The position numbers and the translations under genes were made by a program. Shown here piece by piece: positions 8,177 to 16,351 of a DNA stretch of 32,246 bases. The stretch is taken from NCBI GenBank assembly GCA_007128425.1, contig SKXL01000093.1, positions 1-32,246 of the forward strand, read 5' to 3'. This DNA comes from Balneolales bacterium. Its GTDB lineage: Bacteria; Bacteroidota; Rhodothermia; Balneolales; Natronogracilivirgulaceae. Under the pieces are notes generated by a model. The model worked only from the letters and a program-made list of their open reading frames with translations. It did not search any database and was not told where the DNA came from. The first letter of the stretch is position 1. Each line of letters begins with the position of its first letter.

Positions 8177-9439
8177 TTATGCTTCGTGAAACGTGAGATC
8201 TTTCAAATGTACTACATAGTGTTTTATCACTGGCCGGGTTAGAGCAATAATATGTTGGCTGTCGGATGCTTTGGAAAACTCAACAGCCACATCGTCGTTT
8301 TGCAGAATCCAGATGCCGTCGCTTTGGTAGGTATAAGCCTCACTCTCACTATAATCATGAAAAAGGTAACAATCAACTGTTTGCCGATCAGATGGCAGAC
8401 CCATGGTTTCAAGTGAAATGGCAGTCTGTTTCCTCCATTTGGCAAGCTGTTTATCCGTTGGTTTCTTGTCCAAGAAAGTAGTGCGAAAAAAATCACGATT
8501 CAAAAAACGCCTGCACAAGTCACGCAAAACAGGATAATCAAAACTCTGCCAATATTTCAGATTTATCAGGATGTCATTGTCGTCAAGGTCCACAAAAGAA
8601 TCCAGCATTTTATTAGTTACTTTCTTTGCCGAAGCATGACCATTGCGAAAAAAGTACTCAAGTGCCTGTGAATTAAATGGAAGCTCTGCATTTTGACGCA
8701 ACAGGTCTCGTACTTGTTTTAATATGGCAAGCAACAGTTTGTCTCCGGCCAGTACCGTCTTGTGAAGGTATACCTGCATATACATCAGTCTTCGGGCAAC
8801 GATATAATTTTCTATGGCATAAATGCCTTTTTTATCGATGACGATGTTACCCTGATGCACCCGCATGGTACGGATGATACGATCGATGCCGACAGCACCT
8901 TCCTGAACACCAGTGAACATGCTGTCGCGCCGAATATAATCAAGCCGGTCTATATCAAGCTGGGAAGAAATAAGTTGATGAAGAAATTTTTTGGGATAGC
9001 GATTCGTAAAAATTTCGATGGCCGTGTCAAGTCGACCTTGAAACTGCCGGTTTAACTCTTCCATTAGCAGCAAGGTGAGCTGCTCGTGATTGGTGTGCCG
9101 GATGATACACTTTTCGAGTGTATGAGAAAAAGGACCATGTCCGATATCATGAAGCAGTATGGCGACCAGGGTGCTTTCGAATTCTTTGTGGGTAATCGTG
9201 GTATCTCTTTCCCGGAGATGGTTCAGTACCCGCTGCATGAGGCCTAAAGCGCCTAAAGCATGAGAAAACCTGGAGTGCTCCGCTCCGGGAAATACCGTAT
9301 TGGCGAGACCGAGCTGACGAATGCGACGCAATCGCTGTACATAAGGATGGTCCAGAAGGCGCAGAACCAGCCCTTTGGGTACGTGAATAAACCCGTGTAC
9401 AGGATCGGTAAAGATTTTGTATTGCGTTGATTTGTCCAT
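8177..9439 (-). CDS. HD-domain phosphohydrolase (SAMHD1/dNTPase-like)
   Basis: 420-residue cytoplasmic HD-superfamily enzyme of the COG1078 type, whose relatives include deoxynucleotide triphosphohydrolases. N-terminal FTDPVHGFIHVP and RLRRIRQLGLANTVFPGAEHSRFSHALG are the diagnostic blocks. Metal ligands are visible: His55 in HSRFSH, His97-Asp98 in LLHDIGHGPFSH, and an Asp in LDIDRLDYIRRD (161-172). The C-terminal half is variable, as in the family. Exact substrate specificity cannot be read from sequence; dNTP hydrolysis is the best guess and GTP or dGTP could be an activator. It is the first gene of a two-gene minus-strand unit with the FecR-like gene, and is divergent from the M42 peptidase across about 120 bases. 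Confidence 0.88.
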   Translation of the reverse strand: MDKSTQYKIFTDPVHGFIHVPKGLVLRLLDHPYVQRLRRIRQLGLANTVFPGAEHSRFSHALGALGLMQRVLNHLRERDTTITHKEFESTLVAILLHDIGHGPFSHTLEKCIIRHTNHEQLTLLLMEELNRQFQGRLDTAIEIFTNRYPKKFLHQLISSQLDIDRLDYIRRDSMFTGVQEGAVGIDRIIRTMRVHQGNIVIDKKGIYAIENYIVARRLMYMQVYLHKTVLAGDKLLLAILKQVRDLLRQNAELPFNSQALEYFFRNGHASAKKVTNKMLDSFVDLDDNDILINLKYWQSFDYPVLRDLCRRFLNRDFFRTTFLDKKPTDKQLAKWRKQTAISLETMGLPSDRQTVDCYLFHDYSESEAYTYQSDGIWILQNDDVAVEFSKASDSQHIIALTRPVIKHYVVHLKDLTFHEA

Positions 9440-9559
9440 TTATGTGAAATCTCCTGACACCTTAGTTCGGATGTTCCGCGGCTGCAGCTATAAAGTACTG
9501 AAATGGTCCGGGAAAATAAGTATTATTTGGCACCCGGAATAATGACTAAAGGAATTGAT

Positions 9560-10636
9560 ATGACATTTGATAAAAGAACAGAAGAGTTTTTGGAAAATCT
9601 TTTGGTTACACCAAGCCCGACCGGTTTTGAAAAAGCGGGCCAGCAGGTCTGGCTTGACTATCTGAAACCGGTTGCCGACGTTATCGAAACAGATGCCTAT
9701 GGATCTGCGGCTGCGCGGTTAGAAGTGCATCCGAAAGCAATCACGGTTATGCTTGAGGCACATTGCGATGAAATAGGCATGATTGTCCAGTATATCGACG
9801 AATCGGGATTTGTTTATGTAAATCGTGTTGGCGGAAGCGATCCGGGTATTGCCAGGGCCAGAAAAGTGTTCATCCACAGCCGGGATGGCATTGTCAGTGG
9901 TGTGATTGGCAGTACAGCCATACATCTTCAGGATCGTGAAAACAACAAGCTGCCCAAGTGGACCGATCTTTTTATTGATATCGGCGCTTCAAGCAGGGAG
10001 GAGGCGCTTGGAATGATTCGTGTTGGGGATCCGGTTACCATTGCCGAGCAGTTTGAATATATGTCCGATGAGCTCATCACCGGACGGGCGCTGGATAATC
10101 GACTTGGAGGGTTTGCTGTTGCCAGAGTAATTGAATTACTGTGCGAGAGAAGGGATGAGCTGAATGTCAATGTCATTGCCCTGAATGCAGTTCAGGAGGA
10201 AGTTGGGGGGTTTGGGGCACGGATGATGGCCTATAGATATGATCCGGATGTGGCAGTTGTCACGGATGTCACACACGCCACAGACACCCCTGGTATAAAT
10301 CACAAGCAGCACGGACTGGTGAAACTCGGTAAGGGACCTGTAATCAACCATGGTGGAGCAAACCATCCCGTTGTTTTGTCACATTTTGAAAATGTTGCCA
10401 TGAAGATGGGTATGCAGCTGCAACGTGAAGCTTCAGGCTCGCGCACAGGAACCGATACCGACTCAATATTTTATCAGAAAAGGGGAATACCCAGCGGATT
10501 GGTATCGCTTCCCTTGCGATATATGCACAGCCCGGTAGAGTTGGCCTCATTGTCGGATGTAGAACAGCTCACGGACTTTCTGGTTGAAGTTGTACTGGCA
10601 ATGGAAAAGAATCAATCCTTCTCTCTTTTTGATTGA
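9560..10636 (+). CDS. M42 family metallopeptidase (glutamyl/leucyl aminopeptidase type)
   Basis: Cytoplasmic di-zinc aminopeptidase, usually a tetrahedral dodecamer acting on peptides from the proteasome or other proteases. With ATG 9560 as start it has 358 residues, the usual M42 length. The frame is also open from ATG 9503 and ATG 9542, but those add residues without family similarity. An AAAGGA at 9548-9553 sits 6 bases before 9560, one of the few good ribosome-binding sites here. Metal and catalytic residues are all present: His68 and Asp70 (AHCDEIG), Asp179 (GRALDNRLGG), Glu213-Glu214 (VQEEVGGFGA), Asp236 (VVTDVTHA) and His323 (RYMHSPVE). A strong terminator follows. Confidence 0.92.
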   Translation: MTFDKRTEEFLENLLVTPSPTGFEKAGQQVWLDYLKPVADVIETDAYGSAAARLEVHPKAITVMLEAHCDEIGMIVQYIDESGFVYVNRVGGSDPGIARARKVFIHSRDGIVSGVIGSTAIHLQDRENNKLPKWTDLFIDIGASSREEALGMIRVGDPVTIAEQFEYMSDELITGRALDNRLGGFAVARVIELLCERRDELNVNVIALNAVQEEVGGFGARMMAYRYDPDVAVVTDVTHATDTPGINHKQHGLVKLGKGPVINHGGANHPVVLSHFENVAMKMGMQLQREASGSRTGTDTDSIFYQKRGIPSGLVSLPLRYMHSPVELASLSDVEQLTDFLVEVVLAMEKNQSFSLFD

Positions 10637-10663
10637 TTCCCGTTATACATCGGGTCCAAACAT

Positions 10664-10699
10664 AAAAAAGCCAATTCGGTTAATTGAATTGGCTTTTTT
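10664..10699. terminator. bidirectional rho-independent terminator
   Basis: A perfect 14-bp inverted repeat: AAAAAAGCCAATTC (10664-10677), an 8-base loop, then GAATTGGCTTTTTT (10686-10699). The A-run and T-run on either side of the stem make it usable from both strands. It lies 27 bases after the M42 stop on the plus strand and 29 bases after the H1-like stop on the minus strand, so it fits both convergent genes. Confidence 0.9.
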
Positions 10700-10728
10700 A
10701 AATGCTTTATAAAGAACAGGATAATTCT

Positions 10729-10902
10729 TTATTGCTTTTTATTGTTTTGGATATCCACACGGATGTCCTGTGACAATTTTTTAAGATCCTGGAGTAATTT
10801 TCTCGCGCGAGTTCCAGCAGTTTTGTTGCCCTTGCTGTAGAACTTCTCCATATCCACCTCTAAATCATCAACCAAAGTTTTTATTTCGTTGAATCTGTTC
10901 AT
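10729..10902 (-). CDS. histone H1-like (Hc1-type) small basic protein
   Basis: A 57-residue gene found by reading the minus strand of the interval between the M42 and kinase-like genes. The start is ATG at 10902-10900 and the stop TAA at 10731-10729. It begins MNRFNEIKTLVDDLEVDM, continues with EKFYSKGNKTAGTRARKLL, and ends with a Lys/Gln-rich tail. The FEKFYxKGNKxAGTRxRK core is the hallmark of the small H1-like proteins common in Bacteroidota and relatives, related in part to chlamydial Hc1. These are nucleoid-associated proteins thought to bind DNA through the basic residues. Upstream (minus strand) is a TTGACA at 10999-10994 and TATATTTA at 10981-10974, spaced too closely for a textbook promoter, and an AGACGTCT palindrome at 10946-10953. 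It ends at the bidirectional terminator. Confidence 0.85.
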   Translation of the reverse strand: MNRFNEIKTLVDDLEVDMEKFYSKGNKTAGTRARKLLQDLKKLSQDIRVDIQNNKKQ

Positions 10903-11001
10903 GAATTGACTCCGTTAATTTTCAATTGAATTACAAGTTACAAGAAGACGTCTCGCCTCCGTTTGGTGGAAGCTAAATATAAGCTATCCAAGATGTCAAG
11001 T

Positions 11002-11023
11002 AAAAATCGCCAATCAGGCGTTT
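11002..11023 (-). terminator. possible weak terminator after the kinase-like gene
   Basis: Read on the minus strand, a CGCC (11020-11017), 5-base loop, GGCG (11011-11008) hairpin is followed by ATTTTTA. The stem is short, with A/T pairs beyond a mismatch. It lies about 60 bases after the stop of the kinase-like gene and upstream of the H1-like gene, so it would separate the two transcripts. Confidence 0.35.
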
Positions 11024-11083
11024 AAAAAGCAGTTTTATTTTTGAAAAAAGTATGATATTTAGGTAATACAGAGATCAAGAGGT

Positions 11084-11725
11084 TCATAAAGCTTGCAAAC
11101 CCTTTCTATCAGGAAGGTCTCCAAATGCTCTTAATGAGCTTAGAAAGCTGTTTATGGGTGGTGGATCAAGTTCTTTGGGGATTTTATTTGAAAAGTCCAG
11201 TACCTGCCCGGCACTGGTTTCATCATCCGAATTATTTTTTAAAAAAATTGATTCATAGTCGTCATCTGTAGAAAAAATGACTACAGTATCCCGATTCAAC
11301 TGTATGGTGAGGGCCTCTGCCAGGGTATGTAATGGCATTGAAACAATTTTCTGAGCATCTGCATCCCATATCAGATTTGAGAGAACCAGATGCGTGCCTG
11401 CCGGACGCTCTTCTATCCAGCTGTCATTAATATGCAGCGTATTACCCGTTTTCTTTATAATTTGTTTCTGATATCCATTTAAACCAATGCCGGCAACACC
11501 ATTGTCTGCAAGCAATGCTACGATTCTGTGATTTAAATCCCGGGTGCTTCTGATTGTGGCTTCATCTCTCATAGTTCCGGTCTGGATGAGACGTTCGGTA
11601 TAAGCACTGTCACCATGCAAAATTATGCCCGAACATCCCACCTGTTGCGCCATGGCTTCGGAAAAGGATTTCATGAAAAGCGAATGATCGAGGTGTTCAT
11701 AGTCGATAATTGCAATGTATTTCAT
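11084..11725 (-). CDS. degenerate amino-acid-kinase-fold protein (acetylglutamate kinase-like)
   Basis: 213 residues, function unknown. The middle resembles acetylglutamate kinase: GIILHGDSAYTERL corresponds to the HGGG strand-loop, GTMRDEATIRSTRDLNHRIV to the substrate-loop and following helix, and ALLADNGVAGIGLNG to the conserved VGLsGkD segment. LSNLIWDADAQKIVSMPLHTLAEAL and LNRDTVVIFSTDDDY align with the NVNADxAAxxLA and LilLTDvdG blocks. The catalytic features look lost: the N-terminal KLGG is replaced by IAIIDYEHLD, HGGG by HGDS, and the NVNAD position by SMPLH. The product is also shorter than the usual 260-300 and lacks the C-terminal Lys region. It is therefore probably a pseudokinase or amino-acid sensor. 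It starts 10 bases after the cytidine deaminase gene and is likely co-transcribed with it. Confidence 0.55.
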   Translation of the reverse strand: MKYIAIIDYEHLDHSLFMKSFSEAMAQQVGCSGIILHGDSAYTERLIQTGTMRDEATIRSTRDLNHRIVALLADNGVAGIGLNGYQKQIIKKTGNTLHINDSWIEERPAGTHLVLSNLIWDADAQKIVSMPLHTLAEALTIQLNRDTVVIFSTDDDYESIFLKNNSDDETSAGQVLDFSNKIPKELDPPPINSFLSSLRAFGDLPDRKGLQAL

Positions 11726-11735
11726 CGCTTTGTGT

Positions 11736-12539
11736 TCATTTTGATTTAATATTTGAAAGATACTGAGCTTTTAATTGGTAGGGTAGCAGCTCAGAAACGG
11801 TGAGCCTTGAAAGTTCAAATTCATTGTGGTGAAGCAGCATGGTTCCACTGCTCATATGTTCAAGAAGAACCTGCCTGCAGGCGCCACAAGGACTCACATA
11901 ATCACTTTTTGGCGCATAAACATGGATACTGTGTAGTTTTCTGGCGCCAGATGCAAGCGCTTTGGCTAATGCTGTCCGCTCGGCGCATAGCCCTTTTTGC
12001 CAGTCGGAAATCTCTATATTGACACCTGAAAAGATACCGGCATCGGTGATCAGAAGTGATGCGACGGGGAATGAGGAATGTGGTGTGATACAGCGGCCTG
12101 TCAGTTCATTGAGTCGATCCACACCATTTCGAGTTTCACTTGTCTGAAAAAAACGGTCCATCTCAAGGTCAAGAATTGATGGTCGGGTTTCGCACGTCAT
12201 TCCAGTCTGTTCACACCAGAAAGTCACTGTTGCAGATCCGCATGTAAAAAGCTTCTGCTGCTCAATCAAATCCGTTGCCGGGCTGCCGACAGCAGATCCA
12301 GGAGTTCCAAATGTTGTTCCGGTTTCAGGCAACATGAGCATTTGAGGTGAATCACCCTCGCTGAGGCATGTGAAAACAGCTGCCTGAACAGCATCTATTG
12401 TGAGAGGAAATGAGACATTCTCGACTCGCACACCCGGATAATAGGTACCCGTTTTTCCCATAACAATACAGGCCTGCTTGATTCCGGAGTAGGGAACATA
12501 GCTTCGGGTTAACAGGTTTTTCCAACTGACTTTATGCAT
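11736..12539 (-). CDS. cdd: two-domain cytidine deaminase with inactive N-terminal domain
   Basis: Hydrolytic deamination of cytidine and deoxycytidine to uridine forms (pyrimidine salvage). The 267 residues hold two deaminase-like modules. The C-terminal module (about 125-267) has the full zinc site of the tetrameric type: CAE at 185-187 in GLCAERTALAKAL and CGAC at 218-221 in VSPCGACRQVLLEH. The N-terminal module (about 5-70) keeps the surrounding pattern YVPYSGIKQACIV, YYPGVRVENVSFPLTI, but CAE reads DAV (49-51) and no PCxxC follows, so it should not bind zinc. The order, dead then live, is opposite to the E. coli type, which has its active domain first. A single-domain enzyme is about 130 residues. 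It heads a unit with the kinase-like gene. Confidence 0.85.
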   Translation of the reverse strand: MHKVSWKNLLTRSYVPYSGIKQACIVMGKTGTYYPGVRVENVSFPLTIDAVQAAVFTCLSEGDSPQMLMLPETGTTFGTPGSAVGSPATDLIEQQKLFTCGSATVTFWCEQTGMTCETRPSILDLEMDRFFQTSETRNGVDRLNELTGRCITPHSSFPVASLLITDAGIFSGVNIEISDWQKGLCAERTALAKALASGARKLHSIHVYAPKSDYVSPCGACRQVLLEHMSSGTMLLHHNEFELSRLTVSELLPYQLKAQYLSNIKSK

Positions 12540-12597
12540 ATACCTATTCGGATATTATTTTTGTGTAACGTGAGAATATCAGGATGCCAGCCCTTAA

Positions 12598-15000
12598 TCA
12601 TGGCTCAAATTCTTGAATAAGTTCAAACTTCCGTGATTGAGATGAAAATGGGTGTACAGGCGACTTGAGAGCTCCTTCATTCCATAGCAGGAACTGATCG
12701 CTGTAGTGATCGGAGAATACATGCCCGGATTGACCGGTGCTTAACACCGACACAAACATGTTTTCTGGTTGTAGCGTCATAATGCGTTTACTCGTTGTCG
12801 CACCTGCCAGTGTAGCTCCATTATTATGGCTCAGATGAACGGTCTGCAGTGAATGTGGAGACCCTGATACATCAGCCCTGCCAGGTTTGAACAGGTTGCG
12901 TTCCGCGAGGCGTGCAGATTTGCTTGAGTGTTGGGTCTCATCAAAAAGTACATCTTGAAATGAGCCGTCAACTATCCGCTGCCACTGCCAGGTATGCAGT
13001 TCGTTGCCATATTTATCCGAAAGATAACGTATGGCACCTGAGATGCTTTCAAACACCCACTCACTGTATGAATAGGGGTGACTTGCGGGCCATTTGTCAG
13101 GATCTTTCAAAAGAGCGGCAACAACGGAATACGGAATGTTCGGAGAACTGTATACCATCTCAATATACTTTTCATCAAGATAGCCGCGATACAGGTTTCT
13201 GCCTGCGTAAACGATAAAAAGCTGGAATAGGGTAGCAGCTGTCTCATTTTGTCCGAACTCGTGGTTCCAGTTTTGCAGATACGGGAGAATAGCTTCGATC
13301 CTTGCGTCGCCATCAAAATGTTTAAGATGAGCCAGAATGAGTGGTGAGTGCCATGCAGCAAAATGGGAGTAGGTGTCCCTGTGCCATCGGGTCATCATAT
13401 CAATGGCAATACGGTCGTGCGGCGTTTGCGATAACAGTTCCAGCAGTCTTTCAGAACGATCAAAAGGTGGAGAAAAAAGGCATTCATGGCTGACATGCTC
13501 TCTGGTTGATGTAGTTTTGACAAGGGGGAATACAGGTTGACCGTCAGATTGAACCAAATCATTGAAGAATTCGCTTGCATCTGCCGCTTCAGACTCCGCT
13601 TCATTCTTGCGAATACTCAGGGGATACCGGCCCGTAAAGACCTTTCCTGCATGAAAGCGTCCTGCCTGACCGCCGGTGCTGGTAAAAAGAACCTGAACAG
13701 CAGGAGAGGAGATGGAGGAAACCAGGTTGTGTAATTGGTCAGGATCATTGACATGCATCAGATCCATAAAAGCCGTGATATCGGTTGATGGTGACAGGCC
13801 GGCCCATTCAAATGCCAGATATCGGTTTCTGCCTTCTGCTAAGGCAACAACGGGGTGGCCTTTTGCTTTTTTCGTGACAATCTGCTTCTCACCTCCGTTC
13901 TTAAGTGTGAGGATGTGCCGGTTTAGGGTAATATCCTTACTCAGGTATGCCAAGATCCCCGGATCTGTATTCCAATCAACGGATTGTGCCGGCGGACCGG
14001 TAAACAGCGAATCAGTGAAAAAGTTGCCGTCATCCAGTTGCAATGGTTTCAAGGACCAGGCCATGGTTTCGTTCTGTCCTGAAATCATCGCGGGGAACCC
14101 CGGAACAGTCAATCCGGCACTTCTGCCCCGTGCGCTTTCTACTATCAGTTCGTAGCCCTGGTCCGGTACGTTAAGATGTGATTCTCCGGTTGTGTAGAGC
14201 ATGCTGATAGAATGGGGCGATTGCCGCGACAATGCCATGCCTGTTCCTGTTAATCCGCTCACCTTGGGTTTTACCGGTTCCGTGAAATCCAGGAATTCAT
14301 CCATCAGTAGATCATATGAAATTTCATCAAATACCGGCTTTTCGGAACCAAATAAAACCTGATGTGGTACATCCATGCCCGTGAGCGCACGGGTTGCTCC
14401 AGCATCCTGAAGAAAATGTAGCGAAGCTAATGCCGGTTTGGTCCAGAATGCCTGCTGATGCTCCCAGAACCAAAGGATTTTAGCTCCTACGGCATGCCAG
14501 GGCTCCCATGTCACTGGATTCGCATCACTCAGTGCAAATTCTACGGATAAGTGTTTCCTGTTTTTATCGATGTAGTGGTTTACACCATTTGCGTATGCTT
14601 CCAGCAGCTGACGGCTGCGAAGAGGCATCTGATTAAAGGCATCCCTTGCCAATTCACCGAATGACATGGTGAGATAAAACCGGTCAATATCGTTGAGATT
14701 TTCATCTAATTCCCTGGAATGCAACCCCTCAAGCTTGTATTGTTTGAGCGTCATCTGCCAGAGCCGGTCACGTGCATGGAGATAGCCCATTGTCATAAAA
14801 ACATCCGCATCCTCAGAGGCTGTGATATGGGGGATCTGATGTTCATCCCATGAAACGACCACTTTGTTTGTGAGACCAGGCAGTTTAATGGAATTATCCA
14901 GTGACGGTACAACCCTGTAGAATGTCCAATAGGCAGACAATCCGGATACCACCGCTATCAGAAAAATGAAAAGCATGATGATTTTGAGAGCGGATTTCAT
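12598..15000 (-). CDS. penicillin acylase family protein with altered nucleophile region
   Basis: Ntn-hydrolase-fold protein of the S45 family, 800 residues from ATG 15000 (a TTG one codon earlier is less likely). Residues about 5-25 form a hydrophobic anchor. Family blocks seen are YLHARDRLWQM, LLEAYANGVNHYI, NPVTWEPWHAVGAKILWFW, VPGFPAMISGQNETMAW (with the oxyanion Asn at 310) and QVLFTSTGGQAGRF. In active members a GSN(A/N)W motif carries the self-cleaving Ser nucleophile; here the matching place reads TGTGMALS (about 251-258), so a Thr, near 253, is the only candidate, and the usual Trp and ANDPH motif are also missing. It may be inactive, or a Thr-nucleophile variant. Divergent from lysA. 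Confidence 0.8.
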   Translation of the reverse strand: MKSALKIIMLFIFLIAVVSGLSAYWTFYRVVPSLDNSIKLPGLTNKVVVSWDEHQIPHITASEDADVFMTMGYLHARDRLWQMTLKQYKLEGLHSRELDENLNDIDRFYLTMSFGELARDAFNQMPLRSRQLLEAYANGVNHYIDKNRKHLSVEFALSDANPVTWEPWHAVGAKILWFWEHQQAFWTKPALASLHFLQDAGATRALTGMDVPHQVLFGSEKPVFDEISYDLLMDEFLDFTEPVKPKVSGLTGTGMALSRQSPHSISMLYTTGESHLNVPDQGYELIVESARGRSAGLTVPGFPAMISGQNETMAWSLKPLQLDDGNFFTDSLFTGPPAQSVDWNTDPGILAYLSKDITLNRHILTLKNGGEKQIVTKKAKGHPVVALAEGRNRYLAFEWAGLSPSTDITAFMDLMHVNDPDQLHNLVSSISSPAVQVLFTSTGGQAGRFHAGKVFTGRYPLSIRKNEAESEAADASEFFNDLVQSDGQPVFPLVKTTSTREHVSHECLFSPPFDRSERLLELLSQTPHDRIAIDMMTRWHRDTYSHFAAWHSPLILAHLKHFDGDARIEAILPYLQNWNHEFGQNETAATLFQLFIVYAGRNLYRGYLDEKYIEMVYSSPNIPYSVVAALLKDPDKWPASHPYSYSEWVFESISGAIRYLSDKYGNELHTWQWQRIVDGSFQDVLFDETQHSSKSARLAERNLFKPGRADVSGSPHSLQTVHLSHNNGATLAGATTSKRIMTLQPENMFVSVLSTGQSGHVFSDHYSDQFLLWNEGALKSPVHPFSSQSRKFELIQEFEP

Positions 15001-15082
15001 CAAAGAGTAAAATATGTGTAAGTTTAAGGTTGCTGAAAGAATGAAATAAATTACGAATTCTATATAAGAACCGTTTCATTAA

Positions 15083-16351
15083 ATGCAGTCTATCCACTCC
15101 TTGCCGGTCGACCCCGACCGCCTGCACGCCATTGCCGGGAAATGGGGTACCCCGACCTATGTCTACATGGAGGACATGATCCGAGAGCGTTGTCTGCTGC
15201 TTAAAAACCTGTTTCCGAATTTTCCCGTATCCTGGCTTTACGCTGTCAAGGCCAACGATAATCCGCACATCCTGAAAATTATTGCAAACGAAGGGTTTGG
15301 ATTTGATACGGTGAGTTATGAAGAGGTACTGCTGTGTCTGAAACTCGGAACCAATCCCGGTGATATATTCTACACCGAAAACAACATGACCGACGTGGAG
15401 ATGCACTGTGCGGCAAAACAAGGCGTGGTGCTTAATATCGGTTCTATTGGTCGTCTGAAAAGTTTTTGTGAAGCATATCCGAAATCTGAATGCAGCATCC
15501 GAATCAAACCCGATATCAGCGATGGACACCATGCCAAGGTAGATACCGGCAACCAGGACAGTAAGTTCGGCATCCGGCTGGATCTTGTTTCCGAAGCGGT
15601 TGGCATTGCCAGTGAAAGCCAGGTTCAAATCAGCGGCATTCATGCTCATATAGGAAGTGGGATCAGAGAACCCGAAAATCTGTTGACGGAAATTGAGGTT
15701 CTGCTTGAGGCCTCTGAAAAGCTGCGTGATCTCAAGTTCATCAATTTTGGTGGTGGCATGCCGATTCCATATAGAAATGATGAGAGGTCATTCGATTTAA
15801 ATCGTTTTGCCAAAATGGCATCCGAGCGATTCAGGTCTTTTCTTGATAACATCAACCGGCCTTTTTCGTTTTATTTTGAGCCCGGCCGATGGGTGGTTGG
15901 TCCGGCCGGCATCCTGCTTACGCAGGTGAACACAGTCAAGGATCAGGGGCGCAAACTGTTTCTTGGAACGGACACCGGTTTCAATCATCTCCTTCGTCCG
16001 GCTCTCTATGATTCCTACCATGAAATTGTCAATATCAGTGCGGATCCCGAAAACAGAATGCAGAGCTACCATGTAGCCGGAAATATATGCGAAAGCGGAG
16101 ACATCCTGGGATTTGACAGAACCCTTCCTGAAAGCAAATCAGGAGACTATCTTGCTATTTTGGATGCAGGCGCTTATGGTATGACCATGGCATCTCATTA
16201 CAATCGCAGGGCTTTGCCGGCCGAAGTTTTGATTACAAAAGAAGGTTATCACAAAACCATCCGTAAAAGGAAGACGCCAGATGAGACCGTTGATGGTTTT
16301 TTAAGTGACACAGGTATGATTAGGATGGATGAAAAGGACGGTGCCGTATGA
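15083..16351 (+). CDS. lysA: diaminopimelate decarboxylase
   Basis: Decarboxylates meso-diaminopimelate to L-lysine with PLP (fold type III), the last lysine-synthesis step. 422 residues, normal length. Lys56 in YAVKAN is the PLP lysine; HAHIGSGI (188-195), INFGGGMPIPY (221-231), FEPGRWVVGPAG (266-277), ICESGDILGFDR (336-347) with active-site Cys337, and DAGAYGMTMASHYNRR (362-377) are classical LysA motifs. The DSKFGI segment (160-165) also fits. A related decarboxylase of another carboxylated amino acid cannot be fully excluded. The last four bases ATGA overlap the threonine aldolase start, making a coupled pair. The 82-base gap to the divergent penicillin-acylase gene should contain both promoters. 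No lysine riboswitch is apparent in so short a space. Confidence 0.92.
   Translation: MQSIHSLPVDPDRLHAIAGKWGTPTYVYMEDMIRERCLLLKNLFPNFPVSWLYAVKANDNPHILKIIANEGFGFDTVSYEEVLLCLKLGTNPGDIFYTENNMTDVEMHCAAKQGVVLNIGSIGRLKSFCEAYPKSECSIRIKPDISDGHHAKVDTGNQDSKFGIRLDLVSEAVGIASESQVQISGIHAHIGSGIREPENLLTEIEVLLEASEKLRDLKFINFGGGMPIPYRNDERSFDLNRFAKMASERFRSFLDNINRPFSFYFEPGRWVVGPAGILLTQVNTVKDQGRKLFLGTDTGFNHLLRPALYDSYHEIVNISADPENRMQSYHVAGNICESGDILGFDRTLPESKSGDYLAILDAGAYGMTMASHYNRRALPAEVLITKEGYHKTIRKRKTPDETVDGFLSDTGMIRMDEKDGAV

Noticed and set aside
14894-15649. A 251-residue minus-strand frame across the lysA 5' part and the penicillin-acylase start
   Set aside because: It shadows lysA and spans a promoter region between two good genes; no family features are seen.
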